A DNA stretch of 64,000 nt, taken from JACKAF01 sp041391485. GTDB lineage: Bacteria > Bdellovibrionota > FAC87 > UBA2466 > JACKAF01. Positions 8,581-18,858 of the stretch are shown piece after piece; within the stretch, counting starts at the first letter, position 1, and every line of letters starts with the position of its first letter. The notes below the pieces were generated by a model. It was given only the letters and a program-made list of their open reading frames with translations, was not told the DNA's origin and ran no database searches. The stretch covers positions 1-64,000 of the forward strand of contig JAWKNY010000002.1 of NCBI GenBank assembly GCA_041391485.1. Direction: 5' to 3'. A program made the position numbers and the translations under genes.

Positions 8581-11275
8581 CTACCGCTGAATATAGATGA
8601 AAAAACTTTTCAGGCGTTCACTGTCGTTTTTGAATCGCCTTCAATGTAAATTCTCCAAGACCTCGTCATTCCGATCGTGCGCGCGAACCAGGTCCTCTGG
8701 CATTTTGTCTGCTTCGTACAAATCAGCAATGCTAGCTGGAAAATGGTTCTCACGTGCAGAAGAATATCCTCCGGCACAGCGGTTGAGATCTGCTTTTATT
8801 TTTTTCCGTTAAAGGTTTTGGGAGAGGGAACGTATTCCAGCCAAGAGTATTAGAATAGGAAAAATCAGTTCGCATCAAGCGCATACGGTCCCGAAATCAA
8901 GCCAGTGCAGTCGCGACACAATCGCCATGTTCCAAAGAGGAGCATCATACGGCGCAAATGCCTTATTATGGACGACTGAACGCCGGTCGGTCAGGCCAAC
9001 TGGAAAATAGAGCCGGTTCTCCAGAAATCTCTGGTGGAACGACCAATGAATATGCCTCGTATTGATCGCGGAAGCGATATGGCGTGTCCACAAGCTTTTG
9101 CGCCTGTGCATCGGAACTCTTTGCCGCACGAGCGGTTTTAACTGCCTCAATCCTGCACAGGATATCCGGTATTTCCTGGGCCTTGGCTAGAGTTTCTGCT
9201 GTGATCCATATACAATATCAGGGCGTCCCCCTAATAAACTCACGGGAGCCATACAACGGACGCACAAACTCCTCTGCCGCAGGGTTCTTTGTGACGAGAT
9301 CCCGCGCCTCTGCGGGTTCTAGCATTAGCTCATTTGCGTAATATGGTGGTCCACAGCTGCATGGGTGTCCGTTCGTCGGGTACCTTCGTTCGCTACCACA
9401 AGCACGTTAGGAGCCGCTACGAGATAGGCATTTATCTCTGAAGTATCCTTAACCGTGACTTCCTCTTCGTCTCCCGTTGCGAAAATCTTTTGTAGCCTGC
9501 TTTTTTGACAGGCCAACTATCGAAACTGTCACGCCCGCGTTGTTGCTGGCGAGGTTGCTCCACTTGAATGAGGGAAACACTAAAGAGATTGAGACACCTT
9601 GCGAGAATATTGCTAATACATGAGCAGATACTTGGATGCCTTGGCAAATCGGAAGTTCGTGCAAACAAATGCAGCCTCTGCATTCGTGTGGTTCATATAA
9701 TCAACGCTTTGATGAACCAAGCCAGACGCATAAGTCGGAGATGGTGTATCCTTTGGAGTGGCCAGCGAATACATGCTTGGATCCGACTTGTGTTCGGCTG
9801 TTTGGTACTCTTCCCACATAGGGCGGGTTTCCACAGTATGTAGGTTTCTGCGTTTGAACCACTAGCCTCCCCACAGTTTACGGAGGATCTTCCGGGGGCA
9901 GGCTTCCAGCCAATCCTCTTGAAGCGAGTTTCCACCATACAATCCAGTTGTCTTCCTCAAAGAGGTAGGAACTCCTCAAAAACGCCTCTTGTTGTCCTCG
10001 ATACAGGACGTCACCATTGATACTCAGCGATTATAAGCGCTAAGCGTGCGATCTCCGCTGGGAAGTCACGCAGTTCAATGCCTCTAAAATTGGTGAGCCG
10101 AATCTCCGTTCGAGCGTCAGGCTCTCCGCGACGTCTATTGATTTCAGCCTCTATCGCTCGCATCTCCTTGTAAGCAATCACAAGAAAATTTCCCGAACCA
10201 CAGGCCGGATCGAAGACTCGAATCTTCGAAAGTCGTTTGCGTAGGTTAAGAAGCGTCCTCGCATTGCTCTCACGGCCGCCTGCCTGAAAGTGCGAAGATC
10301 GTCAAAAATAGTGCAGGTTCAAGTACGCGCAAGATGTTTGCCGGAACGCTCGTATAGTGCATTCCGAGCACGCAAGCTCTTCATCTTCCGCCACCGCCTG
10401 AATCATCGATCCGAAAATATCGAGGTTAATCTTCTTCCAGTCGAAGTTTGCCAATATGAAGTAGATACGAACGAGCTATCTTGCTAATTCGAGGACCTTC
10501 ATGCTGGTCGAAAATGATCCGCCATTGACGTGAGAAAATCGCCGACCCATCGGGGAAGATTTGCTTCAGAGCGATCATCAAAGTTCGTGTTCATCGCACG
10601 AAAAATTTCCTCTATCACAGCATGTGTTCGAGGAGTCACGTTCACTCATTCTTGTTATGGTGTTTGAAAAGAGCCCGTCGCTTCCAAAAATATCCGTTCG
10701 TTCCGCAAAAAAACGAAAAATGAGTCTACTTCTGCATGAAATGATTCATATCGTGGCGATGCTCCTCCTGCCCACTCAGGGGTTGCATGCTTTAAGTAGC
10801 TCAACATAAGAATTCGGTTAAGTCTACCGGTGGCCTTGATATCGAAATGAATTTTACCACGGATCTGTTTAACGGTAGATATTCCAGCAAGAGGAGAAAA
10901 AACCCGAGAAATGCTCAGGAAAGTGTGTGTATAGTCACAGGCTATGGTCTCTCCCGACGAAAGGTCTCAACGGGAAATTCCTTTCCATCGGTAGCAAGAA
11001 TAAATTTTACTTTTTACGCCCGTAGTAGCGGGCTCTTCCGGAGTTGTTCGAGCGTCCCACTCGCTTCGCTTTCTGGGGCGATGAAAGCCGTCAGATATTA
11101 CTGTGCTGCAGCACCATTTCGAATATCTGACTTGTTGGATGAGCCAAGTACAACCTGCGGATAGTTGTTGTTGCCGCTTATTTTCGAATGCTTCCGAAGA
11201 GCATAGAAAGTTGGCTGGGTCAAATGTTTGCTCCGCCAGTGCCGAAACAGCTTCTTCAATTTCTACAGCATTCAA
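8581..11275 (-). pseudogene. Adenine-type DNA methyltransferase (MmeI/type IIL-like), frameshifted
   Basis: Pieces on the - strand line up with one methyltransferase of roughly 890 residues. The N-terminus is NAVEIEEAVSALAEQTFDP (start TTG about 11275), followed by LRKSPATTRAKVKF-like text near 11010. SAM-binding motif I FDPACGSGNFLVIAY is at 10215-10175, leading into an uninterrupted run to LALIIAEYQ near 10025. Catalytic motif IV CGNPPYVG is at 9836-9813. FKWSNLASNNAGVTVSIVG lies near 9560, INAYLVAAPNVLV near 9440, and a target-recognition-like C-terminal part SNTLGWNTFPLPK near 8850 ends at TAG 8581. Motifs I and IV imply N6-adenine methylation. Many frameshifts and several stops break it. 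It is the first gene of a methyltransferase-helicase-GIY-YIG operon. Target sequence and partners are inference. Confidence 0.75.
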
Positions 11276-11639
11276 GCTTTTGCCATATATCCCACGAGCG
11301 ATTTCGCCGAGCACCTTCCAGTTCCTGTCGCAAGTCTTCAGTTAGAGTTCACCATTCTCCACATAAAAGTTCGAATGCGGGCAATTTCAGAACCTTTTTG
11401 CCTTCAAAGAACGTCGACAATTAGGTCGTACCCAGGTTTAAAATATCGAAAAACTGAAGACGTAGTTGCATTGATCCTAACATCTTCGCAAGGCGTACTT
11501 CGATATCGATTTTTAGCAAGGATTTTGTCAGAGTCAGGAGTGTTGCCATTGGAATGTGTAACAACTATATATCTCGGGTCTGGTACATATGTCAATTTTA
11601 ATATCCTCTCAAGTCTGAGATATCTCTGTTTGAGACTTA
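11276..11639 (-). other. Unidentified coding remnant between kinase and methyltransferase
   Basis: A readable - strand stretch (KQRYLRLERILKLTYVP, then RYIVVTHSNGNTPDSDK, then VFRYFKPGYDLIVDVL ending at a stop at 11404) looks protein-like. I do not recognise it. It may be the end of the decayed kinase's receiver region or the remains of a small island gene. No ribosome site or complete frame is visible. Confidence 0.3.
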
Positions 11640-12760
11640 TGCAATGTAGTGCAGCTAAATTTTTCGGCCTTGTTTCGAGGTACATCAAAGAAGAGTCCCG
11701 ATTATCGCAGCATACCCCATCGCCGGTAATAATATTCATATAGCTCGAACATGAAGTTCCGCAGGTTTCGCAATGTCGATACCGCCAAGGAGTTGAGGGA
11801 AGTGAATGTCGACAGAAAGCCACTGCGCCCATGGCTAGAGGGAACGCGTCTTGCTCTGCGAAATCCACTCCCCACCTGTTAAAGTGGCAGAGGTTATGAA
11901 TTGGTGGCCTTCGGCGTACTTCCTGCATGCGGTATGCTTACGGCCTTTTCATCGTCAAAAACCAGGACCTAACTGCGAAACTTCTCCATCGTGTTGTGTG
12001 CCTGAGCTCTCAGCCGCCACCAGCAAGCCGAGAGGAGGATGGCAGGGTAAAAAGTGGCGACGGGTTTTTGCCTCTTGAAGAGCCAGCAAAGACTATTTCC
12101 CCACCATGTGAGTTGATGATTTTCTTCGAAATACTCAACCCCAACCCTGTTCCCTTTTTCTACGGAGTAAAGAATGGTTCAAATAACCCCGCGTCCTCCT
12201 GGAGCGATGCGAGGGATAAAATTATTAGAGATGTGAAACCGCACCATTTCTTGTTCCGGAATATTTTCGCTCACAATGCGGATGGTTCCTGAACGAGTCT
12301 TTCCAGTTCCGATGGCCTGAACAACGTTTGCCGAACAGAGTTGGTAAACACTCTTGATACCTTATCGGGATCGGCCATCAGCAAAGGTATCGTGATGGAA
12401 GTCGTATTCACCTTGACCTGGATGTCAGGATAGAAGCAAGCACGTCCTTAACACAGGATTCCATAGTCGTTCGGCTGAGAATCTTCGCAATTGAGGCTTC
12501 ATTTTCCCGGCTTGTGTCTCGAGAATATCCTGGGCGTGATTTAACTTTGCGAACACTTCCGTCAATATCCGAGCAGATCTGAACGCCTATTCCCATTTGA
12601 CTTTGTTCTCCGATTTCCAGTAGGGTATTGAGAGCGAGCCTCAATTACCTGAAAGGGTTTTCGGATATCGTGGGCCATCCGCGTCGTCATCTCCGCTATG
12701 GCGGCATTTCTCCCCGTCCTCGGTGATCTTCTCTAGGAGTGGGTCTCTAAACTCATGGAT
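11640..12760 (-). pseudogene. Hybrid histidine kinase remnant
   Basis: Reading across frames on the - strand gives RMAHDIRKPF (phospho-acceptor HisKA box, histidine in MAHDIRK) near 12690, then DIDGSVRKVKS and SRENEAS. After that comes an ATPase lid, LFEPFFT-like, with GLSISKKI and INSHGGEIVF text at about 12180-12080. A receiver-like piece (VLVFDDE near 11965; HFPQLLGGIDIAK near 11785) follows. This is the usual order of a hybrid sensor kinase, and the MAHDIRKPF form is familiar from Bdellovibrio-type genomes. Frameshifts and stops occur throughout. It lies between the tRNA gene and the restriction-like operon and may be a broken chromosomal gene at the island edge. Confidence 0.55.
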
Positions 12761-12996
12761 CATTCCTCACCGAACGTGACACTTAGGTATGTCGCACAGA
12801 CCAATGCTCAGAAGCAAAAGGTCGCCGATGCACTGAACTCACTGTTGGTGAAACCGAATGGGGTTTAAAGGGAACGGGGGAAAACTCATGGGTTCGAGTC
12901 TGTTGAACTCGATCCAAGACGTCCTGTCCCCGCGCGTCCCCGACAGTCTGACTCTTGTAATTTTTATTCAATGAAATCGAATGGTTAGATTAAAAA

Positions 12997-13073
<77 letters not shown>

Positions 13074-13258
13074 TTTGCGGTAAGCTGCCAACCCTGCCCT
13101 ATTCCGGGCAGATTGACAACAAAAGAGTAAATTCGCTGCCTTAATGGGGGTTGTCAACGATCGTCGTCGGTTTCTTGGGAGCCCGGTGCGGGCACCCGCC
13201 TTGACACACTGTTCCGTGTTGTCTACAGACTTCAGCAACAACCACACAGAGGGAATAA

Positions 13259-14614
13259 ATGGCAAAAATCATGGGACTTCTGCTTTTTCTAAGCGCCTTC
13301 TTCCCTTCCTTCATAAACGCGTGCCCCGTTTCCCATGAAGCCTACCGCCAGGCCGAGCGCGCTTGGAACACACGAGGAAACAGCGGGACCCACCGCTATG
13401 AATCCGCTAACTTCATTGTCCTCGCCGACTCGGACGCCTTTGCCAAAGCCGTCGCCGAGGAGGCGGAACGCCACTACGCCGGCCAAGCCCGCTATTGGTT
13501 CGGAAAAACCTACCCGCGCCTGTGGCGCCGGGTGGAAATCCGAACCCTAAAAGCAGACAAGGACCGCACCTCAGGCCTCACGAAATTCTCGTTTGATCGC
13601 GGTGAGGTCTTTGGCTGGGAAATGGTCGTGCGAGGGACTGAAGAGTCCATTCTCGCCGAAGTGGTCCCGCACGAAGTCTCCCACATTATTATGGCGCTCG
13701 CCTTTAGGCGGCCCCTACCCCGCGCCCTAGACGAAGGCATCGCCACCCTTTGGGAACCACAAGACGCCCACGGCTTCTACTTCACTCGCCTCAAAAACGA
13801 ATCGCAGATGCGAAGCCTCTCCCGTCTTCTCCGCCACGCCGAATACCCACGCGACATGGAAGCGCTCTACGACCTCTATGCTTACGGAATGAAACTCGCG
13901 GACTACCTTCTTCGCTATGACGATCCAAAAAACTCTTCCGCCCTCCTTCCGGCTTCGTACCCCAGTCAAAGCCGGTTCCGCCTCTTAAACCTTATCAAAG
14001 AAGCGCACCGACGTGGGTGGGAAGCCGCCTTCGAATACGTCTACGGAAAGTCTTTGTCGTCGATACAGCGCGAGTTTGAAACGTACGCGTACTCAGAAAA
14101 TGTCTCCGGAAATTCGGATGCCCAAAACCAGTGGCAACCCGTGACCGCCGATTACTTGATTCAACTTCTTGTGAACCGATTGCCTCGTCCGCTTGTCGAA
14201 CGAAAGCGTTGGATCCCCGATAGGCGCTACAATGTAGAGCAGGTAAGCCGCGACAAGGAGCCAGTTGAAATTCCCTCGGCGCAGAAGTCCGAACCACCCG
14301 CAAACCCGGTGCGAATCGTTTACTTCGGCGCCACGTGGTGCGGCCCGTGCCTGCAACTCAAGCCGCGCCTGCTACGACTGAAATCCCTTGGCTATCCCAT
14401 TGAGATTTACGACGTCGATGAACACCCGGAACTCGCCACTAAGTACGGCGCGCGCGATCTTCCCACCACCTATTTCTTTGGACGTACCGAACAAATCGCA
14501 AGCCGGTACAAAGTCGAAGTGCGAAAACTCGGTGACGAAAGCTTTGTTGCCGCCATCGGGCTGACCACAGCCGTGGATAAGCTCACCTACGAGTTCTATG
14601 AGCGTACCCAGTAG
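13259..14614 (+). CDS. Secreted metalloprotease-like protein with C-terminal thioredoxin domain
   Basis: The 451-residue protein starts at ATG 13259 behind AGAGGG. Residues 1-22 form a signal peptide ending near INAC. About residues 45-260 resemble a gluzincin/peptidase MA-like domain: the zinc motif HEVSH at about residue 140 with the downstream acid in DEGIATLWE. Residues 340-440 are a thioredoxin fold with active site WCGPC and cis-proline segment LPTTYF. The likely role is a periplasmic or surface hydrolase tethered to a disulfide-active domain. The substrate is unknown. The domain combination is uncommon to my knowledge. The next gene, also secreted, follows after 133 bases. Confidence 0.65.
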   Translation: MAKIMGLLLFLSAFFPSFINACPVSHEAYRQAERAWNTRGNSGTHRYESANFIVLADSDAFAKAVAEEAERHYAGQARYWFGKTYPRLWRRVEIRTLKADKDRTSGLTKFSFDRGEVFGWEMVVRGTEESILAEVVPHEVSHIIMALAFRRPLPRALDEGIATLWEPQDAHGFYFTRLKNESQMRSLSRLLRHAEYPRDMEALYDLYAYGMKLADYLLRYDDPKNSSALLPASYPSQSRFRLLNLIKEAHRRGWEAAFEYVYGKSLSSIQREFETYAYSENVSGNSDAQNQWQPVTADYLIQLLVNRLPRPLVERKRWIPDRRYNVEQVSRDKEPVEIPSAQKSEPPANPVRIVYFGATWCGPCLQLKPRLLRLKSLGYPIEIYDVDEHPELATKYGARDLPTTYFFGRTEQIASRYKVEVRKLGDESFVAAIGLTTAVDKLTYEFYERTQ

Positions 14615-14747
14615 AAAAACACCGAAGCTTCTAGGTTTTGTGTGACCGCACCCCAAACCTGTTGCGCGCCAGCTTTGGGGATCTTGCGAGCCACAATGCA
14701 GCGTGTTATAGCCCTTGGCCTGACGTTAACCAGATTTCAGGGCAAAA

Positions 14748-15983
14748 ATGATGCGAAACGGACTTGGATTCGGGCTTTTTCTCGTACTTTCCACGGCCGC
14801 CTTAGGCGCGGACAAGGTCACGACCCTTGCGGAGTGTGGGGACCATGTGGCCGAAGTGGCACTCTTTAAGCAAGCGCGCGCCGAGCGCCGGGGCGTAGAA
14901 GTCACCATCGCCCCGCCGAGCGGCAGAAACCCTTCGGCTAGTAAGAAAAGCGAAACCGCCGTCTTTTTCGTCGGCCCCGTCAACGAAGAGGGCGAAGCCT
15001 CCGTCGAACTCCGCGACGGCTACGGCAACCGCCGCACGGAAGTCCTCTCACGCTCGCGCATCGTCCAAGGCAGTGTGCGGGTCACCGATCACCCCGACAT
15101 GATGGGCCGACTCGCTGACGCTGGCCGCCAGCAACAATCCGGCCCCGGAAAGCTCGTCCAATTTAAGTACGAAGAAGGCGGAGAGGAAAAAACGATCCGT
15201 GGCTTTATCGCCGACATGGGACCCCAGCGCGATGTGGAGTACCGAAAAACCGTCTCGGCCAAAGACTTTGCTGAAGGGGAGTTCCCTTCCGCGCCCGGAG
15301 CCGCAGAAGTGGAACCGACCATCGTCGTGCGGATGATCCGCATGGATCAAACAGAAGCCCTCATTGACGTCTACGCCATCGATCCGGAAAGCATCGTCGT
15401 CGTTCAGGATGAGGAACTCGCTCTACGCATCCACCAAACCTTCATGCTCCAGATGGTCCTCAACTCCGTCGTCGAGCGCCAGGAAGATCTCCCCGATCGC
15501 GAAGACGAAGCGAGCCGCATCGTCCTTAAAAACGGAACCTCTTTTGAAGTTTTGCCAAACGGCATGACGACTCACTGGGAAGGCAAGCAATCCCTTCTCT
15601 TCCAATTTACCTGCGCCGACGGCAAGCCGGGCTTTGTGCGCGTCTACCCCGGTGCCCTGAACGAAGACCAAAGAAGTTTCAAGGAAACCCCGCAACACGC
15701 GTACTTCCGACCGGGCTGGGAGATCGTGCTTGAAAAATTTCCGGAAGAACTCTTTGTCGACTGGATGCAACCGCTCAACGAGGTCGGCATGAAGGTCGGT
15801 ACGGTGGGTGAAAACGGTGAATGGGTAAAAGAAACCGGTCTAGAAGTCGGCTGGTTCTTCCGTTTCATCGAACAAGCACCCGACATCGAGGCTACGATGC
15901 TGATGTGGGCTAGCTTTTACGCGCCCGGCACGAGCCGCGCGATGGGGACGGAAAACTACCGTCCCCCCACCCGACGAAACTAA
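14748..15983 (+). CDS. Secreted protein of unknown function
   Basis: This 411-residue protein starts MMRNGLGFGLFLVLSTAALGA, a typical Sec signal peptide cleaved after about residue 20. The start may be either of the two adjacent ATGs at 14748/14751. The mature part is acidic, with mixed beta-type segments and no cysteine-rich, transmembrane or catalytic motif that I recognise. It is probably periplasmic or surface exposed. It follows the metalloprotease-thioredoxin gene in the same direction and could share its transcript. It ends 15 bases before the convergent VOC gene. Confidence 0.6.
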   Translation: MMRNGLGFGLFLVLSTAALGADKVTTLAECGDHVAEVALFKQARAERRGVEVTIAPPSGRNPSASKKSETAVFFVGPVNEEGEASVELRDGYGNRRTEVLSRSRIVQGSVRVTDHPDMMGRLADAGRQQQSGPGKLVQFKYEEGGEEKTIRGFIADMGPQRDVEYRKTVSAKDFAEGEFPSAPGAAEVEPTIVVRMIRMDQTEALIDVYAIDPESIVVVQDEELALRIHQTFMLQMVLNSVVERQEDLPDREDEASRIVLKNGTSFEVLPNGMTTHWEGKQSLLFQFTCADGKPGFVRVYPGALNEDQRSFKETPQHAYFRPGWEIVLEKFPEELFVDWMQPLNEVGMKVGTVGENGEWVKETGLEVGWFFRFIEQAPDIEATMLMWASFYAPGTSRAMGTENYRPPTRRN

Positions 15984-15998
15984 TAACCCGCTAGACGC

Positions 15999-16778
15999 CT
16001 AAGCGGCGCTCTGGCGGGCCTTGCCGTACTTGAGCATCGCGGCTTCTGCGGACTGGATGATCTTTTCGTCGATCTCCCAAACCATCTTGTCTTTCACAAG
16101 ACCAGCCACGATCTGGAAAAGCTCTTCATCGATAAAAGGCTTTACCTTACCGCTCTGGTATTCCGATTCCTTCTCCCCATAAAGCCCAAGGAAGGTCTTG
16201 TCGTTAAACCAGCTCTCGCGGTTTCTCTCGGCAAGCTTTTGCATCAGCTCTTCGCTCGGGTTTCGCTGCAGGAACTCAAAAAACATTCCGCTCGCGGGCG
16301 CTCCGGGGTGGTACCACTCTCCGGTGAAGACCTGAATCACATCCTCACTCTCATCGCGCAAAACGGGCGTGATGAAATTCACCCCACGCTCTTGCGCGTG
16401 CTTGTGAAACGCAAGCAGATCCGGTGTGCGAAGCGCAATGTGCTGCCAGTGCGCGGCGGCCGAGTGAGAATTCAACATGTCTCTCACGTGCGAGCGCATG
16501 TTCTTCGGTTCCGAAGGCTGCACCACCGCAATCATCGTGTTGTTGAATTCAGGTTTGGCTTCATCGCCCTCGCCCACTTGCATCGCAAAGGTGAGCGAAC
16601 GATCGCCTTCCCCACTCACCCATTCTTTGCGCTTTTCATAAAGCATGTGCTCAGGCGCACAACCAAAAATGGTGCGAAAGATAACGTAAGACACATTGTA
16701 CATTTCTGGCTGAACCAGAAGCGTCATGTGATCGACTTTGAAATTTAAAAAATCTGGTCTGTTCATGCCCCTATTCAT
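15999..16778 (-). CDS. VOC-superfamily protein resembling 4-hydroxyphenylpyruvate dioxygenase
   Basis: The 259-residue protein has the paired betaalphabeta-betabetabeta units of the vicinal-oxygen-chelate fold. Metal-ligand segments resemble HPPD: VDHMTLLVQ at about residue 16, HIALRTPDLLAFHKHAQERGV at about 117, and the C-terminal FFEFLQRNP at about 173, where the Glu would bind iron. It is shorter than HPPD (about 350), so the substrate could differ. A second in-frame ATG (MNRPDF) lies at 16766 and could be the true start. No tyrosine-degradation genes lie nearby, so the pathway is not supported by context. Confidence 0.6.
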   Translation of the reverse strand: MNRGMNRPDFLNFKVDHMTLLVQPEMYNVSYVIFRTIFGCAPEHMLYEKRKEWVSGEGDRSLTFAMQVGEGDEAKPEFNNTMIAVVQPSEPKNMRSHVRDMLNSHSAAAHWQHIALRTPDLLAFHKHAQERGVNFITPVLRDESEDVIQVFTGEWYHPGAPASGMFFEFLQRNPSEELMQKLAERNRESWFNDKTFLGLYGEKESEYQSGKVKPFIDEELFQIVAGLVKDKMVWEIDEKIIQSAEAAMLKYGKARQSAA

Positions 16779-16856
16779 ACCAATACGGGGCTGAAGCTGA
16801 CAAGCAATCGGACATACATTGAATGACCAACCGCATCATGGAGCTTGACTGACTTT

Positions 16857-17810
16857 TTAGTTCTTACTTCCCATCGTCCAGAACACGGTGTCCTTCACCG
16901 CGCGGATGCCGTGAAAATAAACGGCGTCTTTGTTTTCTGGATTAGGAACCACAACAGACACTTCCCCCGAACTAAGATTGCGTGATTCAACCCAGCCACC
17001 CTCGGCGTCAAATTGTGTTGTCTCTTGTGTCGCGCCTTTTTCATCCCACTGTCGCAAAGTTTTGTAGTTCTCTCCGCTGCGCGCCGAAACTCCGCTTAGC
17101 ATCACGGCTTCACCGCTCTCAATAAAGTACGCTTCCTGATGGGCTTCGTGGCGGTGCAAGCCAATGAAAGCCTCCGCTTCCATCGTGTTGCGATCCACAA
17201 ACTCCAAAACCGGTTTCACGAGAATCCCTTGCCACTTGTCCCACTTGGCTTCGGCGCTCATCGCGGTCGCGACACGGATCTTTCCCGAACCTGCATGCGC
17301 GGAGTACGCGGCAATCGGGTTGTCCCAATACACCTGATTCTTTCCGCGCACGTACATCGGAGTAAGCGAGTACTCGTAGATCGTCTTGTCGCCCTTCTCG
17401 ATTTTAAACTTTATGCTTTCCACAATGCGCTTCTCATTTTGATCCACGCAGTCGGCAAAATTTTTGAATTCAAAGGTGGCGACGTCTCCCCCACTGCGGC
17501 TCTGTACTTGTTTTTCTTTTCCTTCGGCGATTTGGTTTTGCCACACATCGGTGCGCTCGCGGTACCGGCACTGCACGGTGGCCTTTAACTCTTTGTCAGA
17601 AGACTTGTATTCCAGAGACACAAAAGGTGTGGGTCCGTCCATCCCGCGCGTGAGCTTGAACTTCCACTCACCCGCCGTCACGTCCTCCACGTTCCAGCTT
17701 TGCTGCCAGTGTTGCCACACCTTAAGAGAAGCGGGACCCGTAAAAGTGCTTTGCACGCCACCAAAAGCCCACGCGCCCACAAACATTCCCAAGAACATAA
17801 ACCGATTCAT
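16857..17810 (-). CDS. Exported protein with C-terminal cupin domain
   Basis: A 317-residue protein starts at 17810 behind AAGGAG, with a hydrophobic N-terminus (MFLGMFVGAWAFGGV) that looks like a signal peptide. The middle is beta-rich and unrecognised. At about residues 213-235 a canonical cupin motif 1 is visible: HRH, four residues, E, six residues, G (LHRHEAHQEAYFIESG). That supplies a metal site on a beta-barrel. Function could be sugar or small-molecule binding or modification in the periplasm. It sits upstream of the broken desaturase... separated by 27 bases and read in the same direction. Confidence 0.55.
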   Translation of the reverse strand: MNRFMFLGMFVGAWAFGGVQSTFTGPASLKVWQHWQQSWNVEDVTAGEWKFKLTRGMDGPTPFVSLEYKSSDKELKATVQCRYRERTDVWQNQIAEGKEKQVQSRSGGDVATFEFKNFADCVDQNEKRIVESIKFKIEKGDKTIYEYSLTPMYVRGKNQVYWDNPIAAYSAHAGSGKIRVATAMSAEAKWDKWQGILVKPVLEFVDRNTMEAEAFIGLHRHEAHQEAYFIESGEAVMLSGVSARSGENYKTLRQWDEKGATQETTQFDAEGGWVESRNLSSGEVSVVVPNPENKDAVYFHGIRAVKDTVFWTMGSKN

Positions 17811-17837
17811 CTGTGCTCCTTAACTTTCGGGCTTGAA

Positions 17838-18843
17838 CTAAACGCCCGCTTCGGCGCGGTGGTGGACGGGCGAAACAGCGGAAGGAAAAGCCCCCAGACT
17901 GGTCCCTGCAAGAGCGACCTCACCGGGAGCGGGGATCCAATCCTCGTCGGTACCCGGAGCGGCCACCTCTATCGGGGCGCCGTCGTAACGCACGCGCTTG
18001 CCCGGATAGATATACGCCTGAAGAGGTACTCGACAAAGTTCTTTTGATCCAGGTTGGGGTGCAAATGAGGCTTTATCGACGAAGCGTGGAAAGCCGGGTA
18101 CTCGGTCCAGTGCAGATGCGGCTTTAAATGGTGTGCCCCGTGATACCCATTATTAAAAGTCAGCCAGTTGACCCACGGGCCTGTCATACTGCGCGCGTGT
18201 GGTTGAAAGCGTGATCGGGATCGCAGCCATCATGCTGAATGACATTCATCCCAATGATTCCCCAGACGCAATACATCTGCGGCAGCCAGATAAAAGCGAG
18301 AAAAGCTTTCCAATTGAGGAAAAGTAAAACCGCTTGGACGAAGTACACCGTGTACTGCTCTCTACAAAACTGCTTGTACCAACCGGGAATCTCCCCCTTC
18401 ATCCGCGCCTTAAACTGATTCTCTGCTCGGATGAGACTGGGGATTACCAAAAAGAAAAAGAAGAGCTGGTTGAGTAAATGCCAACGAAAACGCGCCTTGT
18501 TCGTGCGGATCACATCCCGGCGGGTCTGCGTATTGCGGTGATGAGAAAAGTTATGGCCCGATACATACACACTCACCGGGTGCCCATAACAAATAGATAA
18601 GAAAATCTGAAACGCCTGATTGTGTTCGGGCTTTAGAAAAATGGGGTGGTGCATGGAGTTGTGGGCAATCGTTCCCACAAGAAAACAAAGCACGCAGGAA
18701 AACGCGACGTGAAAAACCCACACCACAGTCGGGACCTGGAAATTTAGATAGTATCCAAGCGCAGCACTTGCCAGAAACATGACACAAAACAAAATGCTGC
18801 GTCGGTCTTCAGCGTGTTCGAGCCACAAGGTTTGAGTCTGCAT
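17838..18843 (-). pseudogene. Membrane fatty acid desaturase, two frameshifts
   Basis: The protein reads from ATG 18843 (MQTQTLWLEH; a GTG at 18858 is an alternative) through several membrane segments. It has three histidine boxes, HNSMHH, HNFSHH and NGYHGAHH, that bind the di-iron centre of acyl-lipid desaturases. The frame stops at 18184 (HTRAV then TGA), but the next frame continues MTGPWVNWLTFNNGYH. A second shift near 18015 continues YIYPGKRVRYDG to a stop at 17838. Adding one base at each site restores a single protein of about 336 residues. All catalytic boxes survive, so either the breaks are recent or they are sequencing deletions. It would introduce double bonds into membrane lipids. 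Confidence 0.7.
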
Positions 18844-18858
18844 CCCTTTTTCTTTCAC

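Noticed and set aside
8875..9150. Separate small genes among the many short frames at 8,600-11,900
   Set aside because: When read in order on the - strand they are consecutive pieces of one methyltransferase and one kinase rather than independent genes.
12890..12900. GGGTTCGAGTC matching the tRNA-Asp T-arm, as an attachment-site copy or second tRNA
   Set aside because: It is in inverted orientation relative to the tRNA and lacks pairing arms, and 11 bases of T-arm consensus can occur by chance.
13186..13206. TTGACA at 13201 as promoter of the metalloprotease gene
   Set aside because: No acceptable -10 is found at 16-18 bases, so it was not listed.
16239..16748. 169-codon + strand frame inside the VOC gene
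   Set aside because: Histidine- and arginine-rich shadow of the well-supported - strand gene.
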